Positions 11,144 to 20,655 of a stretch of DNA of 64,000 bases are shown piece by piece. The stretch is from Actinernus sp. WN-2022 (Eukaryota > Cnidaria > Anthozoa > Actiniaria > Actinernidae), in NCBI GenBank assembly GCA_030867875.1, contig JAOWCC010000019.1, positions 104,271,006 to 104,335,005 of the forward strand. The letters run 5' to 3'. Under the pieces are notes generated by a model. The model was not told the origin of the DNA. It was given only the letters and a program-made list of their open reading frames with translations, and ran no database searches. Each line of letters opens with the position of its first letter. Within the stretch, counting starts at the first letter, position 1. A program made the position numbers and the translations under genes.

Positions 11144-14100
11144 ATGGCGGCTGGCGCGTTGTTTGGTCGCGTGGGAGAGTTTAACGAGGAAAGAGGGACT
11201 TTCAGCTCATATGTAGAGAGAATGGAGATGTTCTTTACGGCAAATGGTATCGTAGAACTTCCAAGGGAGGACAACGAAGCTCCTAACCTTGTTGTTAGGG
11301 ATAGAAAACGAGCCATTCTGCTAACCGAAATTGGTCCTGAGGTATACTCCACGCTGAGCAATTTATTGGCACCGGCAAAGCCAAGGGACACCTCATTGGC
11401 AGCCATTGTTGTAGCACTAGAGAAACACTATAACCCAGCTCCATTGGAGATCGCGGAAAGTTTCCATTTCGGAACTCGCCACCAGAAGCAAGGTGAATCA
11501 ATAAGTGATTTCATTGTGGCATTAAATAAATTGTCCATCCATTGCAATTACGGAGAATTCCTTAATCGTGCATTGCGAGACCGTTTTGTTTGTGGACTTA
11601 ATAACACGAAGATTCAGAATAAGCTGTTAAACACGGAGGACCTTACATTTGACAAGGCCAGCAGGATAGCAAAGTCAATGGAAATGGCAGAGAAAAACAC
11701 TCAAGAATTCAGGCCCAATACTGGAGCTGAAAGGGATAGTAGCCAAGGAACTGTAAATAAACTAGGAACTGTTAAAGGAAACACTGATGAACTATCTTGT
11801 TACAGATGTGGGGGAAAGCATGCTGCACCTAGTTGTAAGTTTAAATCAGCTAAATGTTATAAGTGTTCTAAAATTGGTCATATCGCATCAGTTTGTCGAA
11901 GTAAGACAGCTGAATCAGATGTAAAATCTAAACCAGCTCAAGCACCCAGGGGTAATCTGCATAATATAACAAGTGATGAGAATAGTGAGTTATATAATGA
12001 GAGGAGTGAGTTTGATGAGTTGGGTATTTACTCCATCGCTACAGATAGACCCAGACGCAAGCGGTATACAGTAGAGCTGTCAATTGAAGGGTCTATGTGT
12101 GCAATGGAAATGGATACTGCAGCTGATTATTCAATTATGAGTAAGAGCACATATATGCAGAAATTTAGTCATATTCCACTTTCTCCATCTGAGGTTAAAT
12201 TGAAAACCTACACTGGGGAAACACTTGAGGTGTGTGGTAAAATGCAGTGCAGAGTGGTATACAAGGGCAATCAGTATCAATTGGCAATACTCGTAGCCAA
12301 TTATGAGGGTAAGCCTACTCTACTGGGCAAAGATTGGCTATCACATATAAAGCTTGAGTGGGGTGAGATTTTCAGCATAAATAGCCTAAAGTCAAATCAT
12401 GAGAGGTGTCAACTTGATGATTTACTTTCTAAACATAGTAAACTGTTTGAGGAAGGTTATGAGGGCATGACCGGATTTGAAGCCCACATCACCATGAAAG
12501 AAGGGGCAAAGCCAGTATTTGTTAAGCCAAGGAAAGTTCCTTATGCACTGAAGGAAGCAGTTGAGAAGGAATTAGATAAGCTTGAGAAGCACGGGGTTAT
12601 AAAGAAAACTGAGAGATCAGACTGGGCAAGCCCAATTGTGGTTGTGCCAAAAGCAGACAAGTCAATTAGAATATGTGGGGACTATAAGGTAACTATTAAC
12701 CAGAGTGTAGAGGATGAACAGTATCCACTCCCCACTACACAAGATCTATATACAGCACTTACTGGCTCCAAAGTGTTCAGTAAGCTGGATTTGTCACATG
12801 CATATGCACAGTTAAGTGTTGATAAAGAGAGTCAGGAATATCTGACTATAAACACACATAGGGGGCTCTACTCCTATACTAAGTTGCCATATGGAGTCAA
12901 GTCTTCGCCTAAGATTATTCAGGCCAAAATGGACCAGATCTTGCAAGGGGTAGAGAAATGTGTGTGTAAACAGGACGATATTCTGATTGGTGGTGATGAC
13001 TGGAAAGAGAATCTCAAAATTCTTTCAGAGGTACTGGACAGACTGGCTAAACATAATGTACACTTGAAGCTGGCCAAATGTGAGTTTCTGAAACCTGAGA
13101 TGGTATACTTAGGGTTGAAAATAAATGCTGATGGCTTGCATCCAGTAACGGAGAAAGTTGATGCTGTAAGACAGGCGCCTGTACCGTCTAATGTGAGTGA
13201 ACTGAGATCCTTATTGGGAATGGTTCAATACTATCACTCATTTCTGCCAGGTCTAGCCACTACACTGGCACCATTGCATGATCTTCTAAAGAAGGGCACC
13301 CCATGGAAGTGGACAAGTGAGTGCCAACAAGCCTATGAAGCTTGTAAGCTAGGTCTCACCAGTGAGACATTATTGGTGCATTATGATGTGAATCGCAGCT
13401 TAAAGCTAGATTGTGATGCTTCTAGTTATGGACTTGGGGCAGTGATAAGTCACGTGATGGATGATGGACAGGAAAGACCTATAGCCTATGCATCACAAAC
13501 TCTCAGTTCAAGTGAAAAGAACTATGCACAAATAGAGAGGGAAGCTTTGTCAATTATATTTGGAGTAAAAAAATTCCACCAGTACTTGTATGGGCGAAAT
13601 TTCACCTTAGTTACCGACCACAAGCCATTATTATCTATCTTGGGCCCAAAGTCTGCCATACCTACACTCGCAGCAAGCCGAATGCAAAGGTGGGCTATAG
13701 TGCTTTCTGCCTATGACTATGACATAGAATACAGACGCTCTGAGGATCATTCCAATTGTGATGCACTGTCCAGGTTACCACATGAGGAGTCGACAGTGGG
13801 TAGTGAGGGAGCAATATATCATGTCAGTGTTTTTGATGATGATTTTCCCCTTACAGCTAAAACAATTGCACAGCAAACTCAATTGGATCCAGTGTTGAGT
13901 AGAGTACTCCACAGTGTTATGGCAGGATGGCCAGAGGAAAGTGAGGATGAAAACCTTAGGCCATATTATAACAGAAGACTCGAGTTGTCATGTGAGCAGA
14001 ATTGTGTTCTGTGGGGTTCTAGAGTAATTATTCCTCTGACTTCCAGGAGAAAAATGTTGGAGGAATTACATTGGGAACATCCAGGTATGTGTGGAATGAA

Positions 14101-15187
14101 AGCCATTGCTCGCACATGTGTGTGGTGGCCAAAAATGGATGAAGAAATCGAGGAAGCCTGTCGCGTTTGTTCAGTATGCCAAAGTGTTAGAAGTTCCCCT
14201 CCCAGTGCACCTCTGATTCCATGGAAATGGCCAACCAGACCATACCAGCGCATTCATGTTGATTTTTGCCAAGATGGCAATGACTATTTTCTGGTAGTTA
14301 TCGACAGCCACTCAAAGTGGATTGATGTGCAACACATGACTTCCACCACTGCAGAGCGCACCATTGATGAGTTGAGGGTGATTTTTGCTAATCATGGTCT
14401 GCCCGAAGAATTGGTCTCTGATAACGGGCCTCAGTTTGTGTCCTTTGAGTTTGCAGAATTTATGCGTAAAAACGGCATAAAGCATACACTAGTTCCACCC
14501 TACCACCCTCAATCGAATGGGGCAGCGGAAAGATCAGTCAGAATAGTTAAAGAAGCATTGCTCAAACAGGTCATTCAGGGTACAAGGGGTATGTCTATGA
14601 AGCATAGGCTGGCAAATTTTTTGTTCAGGTATCGCACCACACCTCATACTACCACTGGCGTGACACCAGCTGAGCTACTGGTTAAGCGGCAGCTCAGAAA
14701 TAGACTGAGTCTTGTCAAGCCGTACCTTGCGCAAACAGTAGAGAGTAAGCAAGAGAAACAGAAACTCTATAAGGATATGAAGTGTAGGAAAGAAAGACCG
14801 TTTGAGAGGTATGACCGAGTGCGTGTGAGAAATACCAGAGCTACCTCGAAGAGGGAAAGATGGATTCTGGGCACTGTAGTTAAAGTGTGCGGTCCCAGAA
14901 CCTATGTAGTAAGAACAGGGCACAGGACTAGATATGTCCATACTGATCACATGATCAGGGCACATGATGATATTCCTGATGATGTGAGCGAGCCAGATAT
15001 CATGGTACCTGAGTCATGTGAGCAGGCTGGTACGGAGAGTGATGTTAAGAGTCCGTCTGATAGTGGCAGCCAACCACCTGTTTGTGTTACTGAACCTGTG
15101 GTACCTTTAGAGAGTTTCACGACTTCACCCACAGTTCTGAGAAAATCTCAGAGAGTTAGAAAACCTGTTGTTAAACTTGATCTGTAA
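11144..15187 (+). CDS. Ty3/Gypsy Gag-Pol polyprotein (1347 aa)
   Basis: The start ATG (AAGATGGCG) has a good Kozak context. Residues 1 to about 210 are Gag capsid-like, followed by two zinc knuckles, CYRCGGKHAAPSC and CYKCSKIGHIASVC (about 220-255). A protease-like MDTAAD motif lies near residue 325, where DTG/DSG is usual. The reverse transcriptase spans about 440-640, then RNase H (DCDASSYGLGAV), an integrase zinc site (HWEHPGMCGM followed by CRVCSVC) and an integrase core with HVDF, LVSDNGPQF and YHPQSNGAAERS carrying the D, D and E positions. A basic, Gly-Pro-containing tail follows. The frame is intact, but the RT catalytic box reads CKQDDILIGG, with lysine 609 where tyrosine is expected. 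LVKSSPKII-type residues upstream (GVKSSPKIIQ) are also unusual. It may therefore be defective despite its youth. Confidence 0.95.
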   Translation: MAAGALFGRVGEFNEERGTFSSYVERMEMFFTANGIVELPREDNEAPNLVVRDRKRAILLTEIGPEVYSTLSNLLAPAKPRDTSLAAIVVALEKHYNPAPLEIAESFHFGTRHQKQGESISDFIVALNKLSIHCNYGEFLNRALRDRFVCGLNNTKIQNKLLNTEDLTFDKASRIAKSMEMAEKNTQEFRPNTGAERDSSQGTVNKLGTVKGNTDELSCYRCGGKHAAPSCKFKSAKCYKCSKIGHIASVCRSKTAESDVKSKPAQAPRGNLHNITSDENSELYNERSEFDELGIYSIATDRPRRKRYTVELSIEGSMCAMEMDTAADYSIMSKSTYMQKFSHIPLSPSEVKLKTYTGETLEVCGKMQCRVVYKGNQYQLAILVANYEGKPTLLGKDWLSHIKLEWGEIFSINSLKSNHERCQLDDLLSKHSKLFEEGYEGMTGFEAHITMKEGAKPVFVKPRKVPYALKEAVEKELDKLEKHGVIKKTERSDWASPIVVVPKADKSIRICGDYKVTINQSVEDEQYPLPTTQDLYTALTGSKVFSKLDLSHAYAQLSVDKESQEYLTINTHRGLYSYTKLPYGVKSSPKIIQAKMDQILQGVEKCVCKQDDILIGGDDWKENLKILSEVLDRLAKHNVHLKLAKCEFLKPEMVYLGLKINADGLHPVTEKVDAVRQAPVPSNVSELRSLLGMVQYYHSFLPGLATTLAPLHDLLKKGTPWKWTSECQQAYEACKLGLTSETLLVHYDVNRSLKLDCDASSYGLGAVISHVMDDGQERPIAYASQTLSSSEKNYAQIEREALSIIFGVKKFHQYLYGRNFTLVTDHKPLLSILGPKSAIPTLAASRMQRWAIVLSAYDYDIEYRRSEDHSNCDALSRLPHEESTVGSEGAIYHVSVFDDDFPLTAKTIAQQTQLDPVLSRVLHSVMAGWPEESEDENLRPYYNRRLELSCEQNCVLWGSRVIIPLTSRRKMLEELHWEHPGMCGMKAIARTCVWWPKMDEEIEEACRVCSVCQSVRSSPPSAPLIPWKWPTRPYQRIHVDFCQDGNDYFLVVIDSHSKWIDVQHMTSTTAERTIDELRVIFANHGLPEELVSDNGPQFVSFEFAEFMRKNGIKHTLVPPYHPQSNGAAERSVRIVKEALLKQVIQGTRGMSMKHRLANFLFRYRTTPHTTTGVTPAELLVKRQLRNRLSLVKPYLAQTVESKQEKQKLYKDMKCRKERPFERYDRVRVRNTRATSKRERWILGTVVKVCGPRTYVVRTGHRTRYVHTDHMIRAHDDIPDDVSEPDIMVPESCEQAGTESDVKSPSDSGSQPPVCVTEPVVPLESFTTSPTVLRKSQRVRKPVVKLDL

Positions 15188-15243
15188 GTTACATACTTTA
15201 GTTGTTGTTAAGAGTATTACATTCCCATTTTAGAGGGAAGCAG

Positions 15244-15352
15244 TGTAATATATTCATACCCATGATGCTTTGCAATAAAGCGTTGTTGAGTGTTCAATCA
15301 AATGGTGCTTGTGTTTATCTTGTACAGTGGCCGTTCTGCCCAATATACTACA
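15244..15352 (+). repeat. 3' LTR of Gypsy element
   Basis: Identical to the 5' LTR except for one base. AATAAA lies at 15274-15279. Confidence 0.95.
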
Positions 15353-15357
15353 GGGAA

Positions 15358-16615
15358 CACAGTAGAATACAGGGGAACACAGTAGAATACTGTAGGTAGA
15401 CATGTACATTAGAATACAAGGGAACACAGTACAATTCAGGGGAATGCAGTAGAATACAGGAGAACACAGTAGAATACAGGCCGGGTAACCGGCGCAGTTG
15501 AATACAAGAGAACTGACACAGGGGAACACAGTAGAATACAGGGGAACGCAGTAGGATGAAGGAGAATATATATATTCGGTACACAATATATATCATATAC
15601 GAGGAGAATACAGGAGAATACAGTAGAATTTAGATATATATTCAGTACACAATATATATCATATATGAAGTACCTACCGCTCCGATTCAGCTTACCGCTG
15701 ACCCCGAAAGTGGAGATCTCTAGTTTTAGTTATAAGTCGAGATATACAGTTATAAGTCGAGATATACAGTTATAAGTCGAGATCTCGAGTTATAAGTCGA
15801 GATATACAGTTATAAGTCGAGATATACAGTTATAAGTCGAGATCTCGAGTTATAAGTCGAGATCTCGAGTTATAAGTCGAGATATACAGTTATAAGTCGA
15901 GATCTCGAGTTATAAGTCGAGATATACAGTTATAAGTCGAGATATACAGTTATAAGTCGAGATCTCGAGTTATAAGTCGAGATATACAGTTATAAGTCGA
16001 GATATACAGTTATAAGTCGAGATATACAGTTATAAGTCGAGATATACAGTTATAAGTCGAGATCTCGAGTTATAAGTCGAGATATACAGTTATAAGTCGA
16101 GATATACAGTTATAAGTCGAGATATACAGTTATAAGTCGAGATATACAGTTATAAGTCGAGATATACAGTTATAAGTCGAGATATACAGTTATAAGTCGA
16201 GATATACAGTTATAAGTCGAGATATACAGTTATAAGTCGAGATATACAGTTATAAGTCGAGATCTCGAGTTATAAGTCGAGATATACAGTTATAAGTCGA
16301 GATATACAGTTATAAGTCGAGATATACAGTTATAAGTCGAGATATACAGTTATAAGTCGAGATATACAGTTATAAGTCGAGATATACAGTTATAAGTCGA
16401 GATATACAGTTATAAGTCGAGATATACAGTTATAAGTCGAGATATACAGTTATAAGTCGAGATCTCGAGTTATGAGAAAAAAACAAATTCATGTATTTTA
16501 AATAGATGTACTTTTCAATTGATTGAAGAAAAAAAAACATTACCGCCAAAGAAAAATAACTTTTTCAGGTTATTAAAAAAAGTTAAATATCATATGGCCC
16601 TAACCAGCCACCGTA
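15358..16615 (-). repeat. Right inverted arm of the foldback element
   Basis: Reverse-complement partner of 6749-7444. The Ty3/Gypsy element inserted into the inner part of this arm: the GTAGAATACAG-type repeats resume just left of it, near 10865. Confidence 0.85.
15731..16474 (-). repeat. 20-bp tandem array, right arm (37 units, two variants)
   Basis: Thirty-seven units of TATAAGTCGA followed by one of two 10-mers: GATATACAGT (29 times) or GATCTCGAGT (8 times, at 15781, 15841, 15861, 15901, 15961, 16061, 16261 and 16461). The second variant creates the palindrome CTCGAGATCTCGAG when flanked by the constant part. The left arm has only about seven units, all of the first type. Confidence 0.95.
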
Positions 16616-16648
16616 TTATACAGCAGTACTTGGCTGTACTATAACATT
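16616..16648. other. Right flank of foldback element
   Basis: Begins with the duplicated target TTATAC. It contains AGTACTTGGCTGTACT, a small palindrome. Confidence 0.5.
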
Positions 16649-17525
16649 TACCGCTCACGCGTCGCTGCTATAAACAGAGAACACACTCTCCGGGTATAAA
16701 CACTAATAATTATGAAAGCGAGAGGTTTCTCTAGGGTTTCTCTCCTCGGTTCTTTTTTACTTTCAGACAGAGAGAGAGCTAGAGAGAACTGCTAGCAGGC
16801 AATCTAGTTGCTGGCAGTAGCAGAGAACCAGTTCAAGAGAGAACAGTGCCGAACGAATTACAGGTTGTTTCAATGGGAAATTATTATCACGGCGGCTCTG
16901 TTGTCACATTTCGTGCGAGTATAAACTTTCATCGATCCGATGAATCCGAAAAGAGAGACCTGTTTCCACAAATTGAACGCCGAAGCCCTCAAAATGATTT
17001 TAGGAAATTGCTCAATTCTTTTCGGGTCGACCAAGCGGAGTTTCGTTGCCTATAATGATTTTGTTGACTTTACCGCTCACCCGTCGCTTCCGCGCGAACC
17101 CTGTCATAACTCCCCATCAGTACTACATGTATAAACAGAGAATACTAATAATTATCAAAAGAGAGGTTTCTCCCCTCGGTTTTATTTTCCCTGCAGAGAG
17201 AGAGAGAGAGCTCATCTGCTAGCAGGCAATCTCGTTGCTGGTGCCAGAGAACCAGTTCAAGAGAGAACAGTGAACGAATAACAGCTCGCCTTATTATCAT
17301 GCAGTCTCGGCGGCTTTCCGTTGTTTGTCAAATTTCGTGCGAGTATAAACTTCAAATGAACAACCCGGTGAATCCGAAAATCTCGGCAAAATCACTGTCT
17401 AAAAGCCCAAATCCCGCCCTTCGAAACCAGAGAGAGGACCTGTTTCCACAAGTTAAACGCCAAAGCCCTGAAAATGATTTTAGGAAACTGTTCTTCAAGT
17501 GGAGTTTTGTTGCAAATTGTGGTCA
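16649..17525 (+). repeat. Diverged tandem duplication, about 430 bp per unit
   Basis: Unit 1 (16649-17070) and unit 2 (17071-17525) both begin TTTACCGCTCACSCGTCGCT. Both run through AGAGGTTTCTC, an AGAGAG tract, CTGCTAGCAGGCAATCT, CCAGTTCAAGAGAGAACAGTG, TTTCGTGCGAGTATAAACTT, GACCTGTTTCCACAA and AAAATGATTTTAGGAAA. Short open frames (69-98 codons) run through both units, but the two translations are not clearly under constraint. Function unknown. Confidence 0.75.
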
Positions 17526-18271
17526 CGTAAGCCAGCCACGGTGTTCAAAAACCCAAATCGGCTCAAAGATAGTAGATACTCGAACTAAGCGCTAAATAAA
17601 TATATCTTTACATATAAAGATTAATGGTCAGAATAGCTTCTCCATGTTGTAGGTGGAAATCGTGGACCCAAACGGACAATTGTTTCCTTTCGTTGAGGAC
17701 GAATGAGACTGGCATCCATCAGAGAACTACGGCCACCTGAAATAAAACTAAAATTTGCAAGACCAAATAATTTAAAACACTTAAATAAGAGGCTCAATAG
17801 GAAGAACAATAAAAAAGGTTCAACCTAGAATGATTTTTCTGACGATAGCTGGAAGGATGGCAGAGATGTAGAGAAGATTAAGACCACTACCATAAAACTC
17901 TGGATTTCGATGGCATCGAAAATGGCCGCTATGCATTGTGAGCGCGCTAAGCACTTGTGGGTGAGACGGCTCTTTAAATTCATTAATTTGCCGTGGAGTT
18001 GCAGCTCTTGGAAACCAACTCGCTTGTTCGGAAAATAAGTTTATTTAAAAATCGCACTTTTATCAAAATTACAAACCTTAGGTATATCGTTGTAGCCAAT
18101 TTTATAAGCTTTAAATGAGGTATAATTTATCTAAATACGACAAATATTCGAGACGCTACTTAATTTTATCCGGAACAGTACCCTGAAGGTATACGATAAC
18201 CTTAAGTGTATGACGTCACGTACGCTAAAAAATGACCAGGCATTCCTTGCCCACAGTAACGGGTTCGCGTA
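17526..18271. other. Intergenic, no gene recognised
   Basis: It holds the right TTAA-flanked inverted end at 17946-17977. A short TATACGATAACCTTAA motif near 18189 recurs near 35041. Confidence 0.4.
17946..17977 (-). repeat. Right terminal inverted repeat of the possible TTAA-flanked element
   Basis: Inverted partner of 6542-6572, differing by about three positions over 31 bases. It sits just outside the 430-bp tandem duplication at 16649-17525. Confidence 0.45.
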
Positions 18272-18499
18272 ATGGCGGATGTAAAATTCAAGATTCGGAG
18301 TTCAAAAAATAAGACTTCCCGTCGTCGTATCGAAAAACGGTTTGAACTGGTAATAATTGCGTTCGACGAAGGAGAACGCATACTAATCTTGCAGTGGACT
18401 CCCTGTGGTCATGTGTGGGCTACCTGTGCTTCCCCAGGCGAAAGAAATCGAGATTCGTGTATGTCCTCATGTGTGTTTGTACTTTTTAGAATAAACTAG
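18272..18499 (+). other. Unidentified 75-codon ORF containing a repeated coding-like block
   Basis: The ATG is in a good context (GTAATGGCG). The product contains IIAFDEGERILI near residue 29. Nearly the same 37-40 bases occur on the minus strand at about 31131-31195, where they also read IIAFDEGERILI. Outside the block the two loci diverge. This could be an exon, part of a transposon protein, or a non-coding repeat. I do not recognise the family. Confidence 0.3.
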
Positions 18500-19525
18500 T
18501 GATAATCATAGATTAGAAAGTGCGTTCGAAATGTTTTTTAAGACCAGAATTATCATCCCTCCCTGTTCCCGAGTTATAACAAAATAAATGAACAGTTGTG
18601 GTAGTCACAAATACACAACACCCTTCTGAGACATCACTGCAACAATCTAGACTACTGTCAACAGTAGTCAATAACAGACCGAGTCTACTGTGGGTGTAAA
18701 ATATCCTGATCCAAAATATATATGTCTTTAAATAATAAATGTGAAAAGTTTGAATGTCTCGACTTATAATTTATACGAGGGGATGGATATGTTGGGTTAA
18801 ATACACTGTAATTAAGTTATCAAATGACAGAGATAAATTAAGAAAACATTTTGGATTGCAACATTGAGTATGTAAGTTATCAGCTCCTATTGCTAAACAA
18901 AGAATATTAAGCAAACCATGCATATATTTTTGTATTTTGTTAAGAAAATAATGTAACACCGGTAGGTAAGTTTATTTAGAGGAAAATGTAGTTTTAACAA
19001 ATTCAACAAATAAAATATCCATTGGCAGTAATTTTGTCTTTATCAACAGACAATTAAAATTTTGCCTTCACCCCAAGTTTTGTAACAGATACCTACTTTC
19101 TTGTCCTTATGTTAACCTCTTACTCAAAAATATTCTGAAAGCCCTGTAATTAGTGTCTGATTAATGGAGGGACTGGATGGTAGGGATGGGTGTTTATTTA
19201 ACTGACAAATAACAGTTAAAACTTAGACCATTTGTGTCAGTTGACAGTTGATCTCTTAAAAATAGCATTTTAAGGGTAATGAGAATTAATATTATTTTGT
19301 TGAATTTCAAAGCTGGATCTTAAATATATCAGCTAACAGTATTTTTTCTATTATCAGTTAACAGTTAAAAATAGTCTTATTTGTCACTTGACAGTTGAAT
19401 TTTAGGCAGTTTTTCAGTTAACCCCATCCGGACTCTTCTGTCGGTGATACAATATAAACTATATAATTATGCATGTGTATAAACTACAGATAATTCAAAT
19501 TATTCTTCAAGTGAGATCAAGGCTG
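18496..19525 (+). repeat. Dispersed repeat family (copy 1, longest)
   Basis: Begins TAATCATAGATTAGAAAGTGCGTTCGA and shares blocks with 47350-47830 (+) and 34260-34590 (-), including ATATCCTGATC, TCTTTAAAT, GGGGATGGA and the right-hand AAATTATTCKTCAAGTGAG. No coding capacity is visible. The middle (19180-19430) is rich in AACAGTTAA/TCAGTTRACAGTT-type short repeats. Confidence 0.65.
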
Positions 19526-19795
19526 GCTGCAGAATATCAAGTACCATTGTCAGTTTATATTGTAGAATTATTACTGATCAATATTTAGGTAGTTTAAATA
19601 TTGTTTCAGTGGTGGAAGCGGAATAATGAATCATGGCTATAAAATTCGTAGAAATAATGAAAGCACAATCCAATACAGCGAGAAAGCCAACAGAATTTAC
19701 GATCGCAGGTTCACTCGGTTTTTACTGGATAATTCAGTAAATACTGACAAGTTGATTTGACTGTTGGGGTTGAACGCTGCACCAACAAAACATAC
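19526..19795. other. Left flank of the 4.7 kb foldback element
   Basis: No gene is seen. It ends with the 10-bp target duplication CAAAACATAC at 19786-19795. Confidence 0.5.
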
Positions 19796-20655
19796 GGTAG
19801 TCTAGAAACCTAAGACCTAAGACCTAAGACCTAAGACCTAAGACCTAAGACCTAGAAACCTAAGACCTAGAAACCTAAGACCTAAGACCTAGAAACCTAA
19901 GACCTAGAAACCTAAGACCTAGAAACCTAAGACCTAGAAACCTAAGACCTAGAAACCTAAGACCTAGAAACCTAAGACCTAGAAACCTAAGACCTAGAAA
20001 CCTAAGACCTAGAAACCTAAGACCTAGAAACTTTATTTTTAGTTTTGGTATTCGAGTGTTTGGCAAGCGAAATTCGTGAATCGCCGAGTTCCATTTAATA
20101 GGGCATTAACTAGTCTGTTCGTGTTTACATTTTTGAAATTACGAACTCATCTCTTGAAAGCCTTGCGTTTTGTCACTGAAATATCCATCTTTGCATAAAT
20201 GAAAGAATGATCACAATTTAATGGTGGGCTGTGCGTACCAGAGTAAACAAAATAACCAGGAGCATTGGTAATAATAAGGAAAGATTTATTTGTATGGCGA
20301 AATATTGTACTAGACTTAGATAATACTTCCCTAAGATGCCGTCGCTAGCTTTTATTCCACTCAGTTCGGTGGAGAAATAGCTTACGGTAAAAGACCTAGA
20401 AACCATCTAATAAGGGATATATTTATACAACTGCTTTTTTGTTTTGGTATTTTTTTCTTGTTTTTGTGCAAAAATTTACGTTGTCTACAATCTCTCGGGT
20501 ACAACGTAGGCTTACCCACTGAGTGCGAAGAAAATATTAGAGTTGCAGTCACATTGAGCATGCATCAATCTCCTTCAGACAGTACATTTGCCACTGGCCA
20601 ATCAAAAGAGACTGTTCCCACGCTTGAGCCAAGACTAAGTTGTATATTTCATATT
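19796..20655 (+). repeat. Left arm of MULE-like foldback
   Basis: The tip array (19801-20030) is followed by about 620 bp of unique sequence, ending near TTGTATATTTCAT. Short open frames in it are mirrored in the right arm and carry no known domain. Confidence 0.88.
19801..20030 (+). repeat. Telomere-like 7/8-bp array, left tip
   Basis: The array mixes two short units, CCTAAGA (7 bp) and CCTAGAAA (8 bp). It opens with several 7-mers in a row and then alternates mostly in 15-bp pairs. It resembles degenerate telomeric CCCTAA but is not canonical. Confidence 0.9.

Larger units (their letters stand above)
10883..15352 (+). mobile_element. Ty3/Gypsy LTR retrotransposon, young, complete
   Basis: Two 109-bp LTRs (10883-10991 and 15244-15352) begin TG and end CA, and differ at one base (A against T in TGTACAG[A/T]GGCC). 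GGGAA is duplicated on both sides (10878-10882, 15353-15357). Internally there is one uninterrupted gag-pol frame, a candidate primer-binding site after the left LTR and a purine tract before the right LTR. No envelope gene is seen. One mismatch between LTRs indicates recent insertion. It landed in the repeat-rich inner part of the foldback element's right arm, so that element is older. Confidence 0.95.
6749..16615. mobile_element. 9.9 kb foldback DNA element with tandem arrays in its arms, 6-bp TSD
   Basis: Both ends read TACGGTGGCTGGTTAGGGCC inward, and both are flanked by TTATAC (6743-6748 and 16616-16621), a clean 6-bp target duplication. The inverted arms continue for about 700 bp on the left (to 7444) and about 1,260 bp on the right (from 15358). 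The difference is caused by a 20-bp array that is much longer on the right. No transposase is seen between the arms; the interior holds LINE scraps, small MITEs and a Ty3/Gypsy insertion. Without the Gypsy element it would be about 5.4 kb. A 6-bp duplication occurs in Polintons and Dada elements, but the ends lack Polinton-type AG termini, so the superfamily is unassigned. Confidence 0.85.

Noticed and set aside
15731..16474. CRISPR-like array
   Set aside because: Direct 20-bp repeats without unique spacers, within a eukaryotic transposon arm.
6749..16615. Polinton/Maverick
   Set aside because: The 6-bp duplication and long arms fit, but the ends lack AG/TC and no polymerase, integrase or capsid genes are present; the integrase found belongs to the Gypsy insertion.
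19801..20030. Interstitial telomere
   Set aside because: Units are CCTAAGA/CCTAGAAA, not CCCTAA, and they form the tips of an element with a target duplication.
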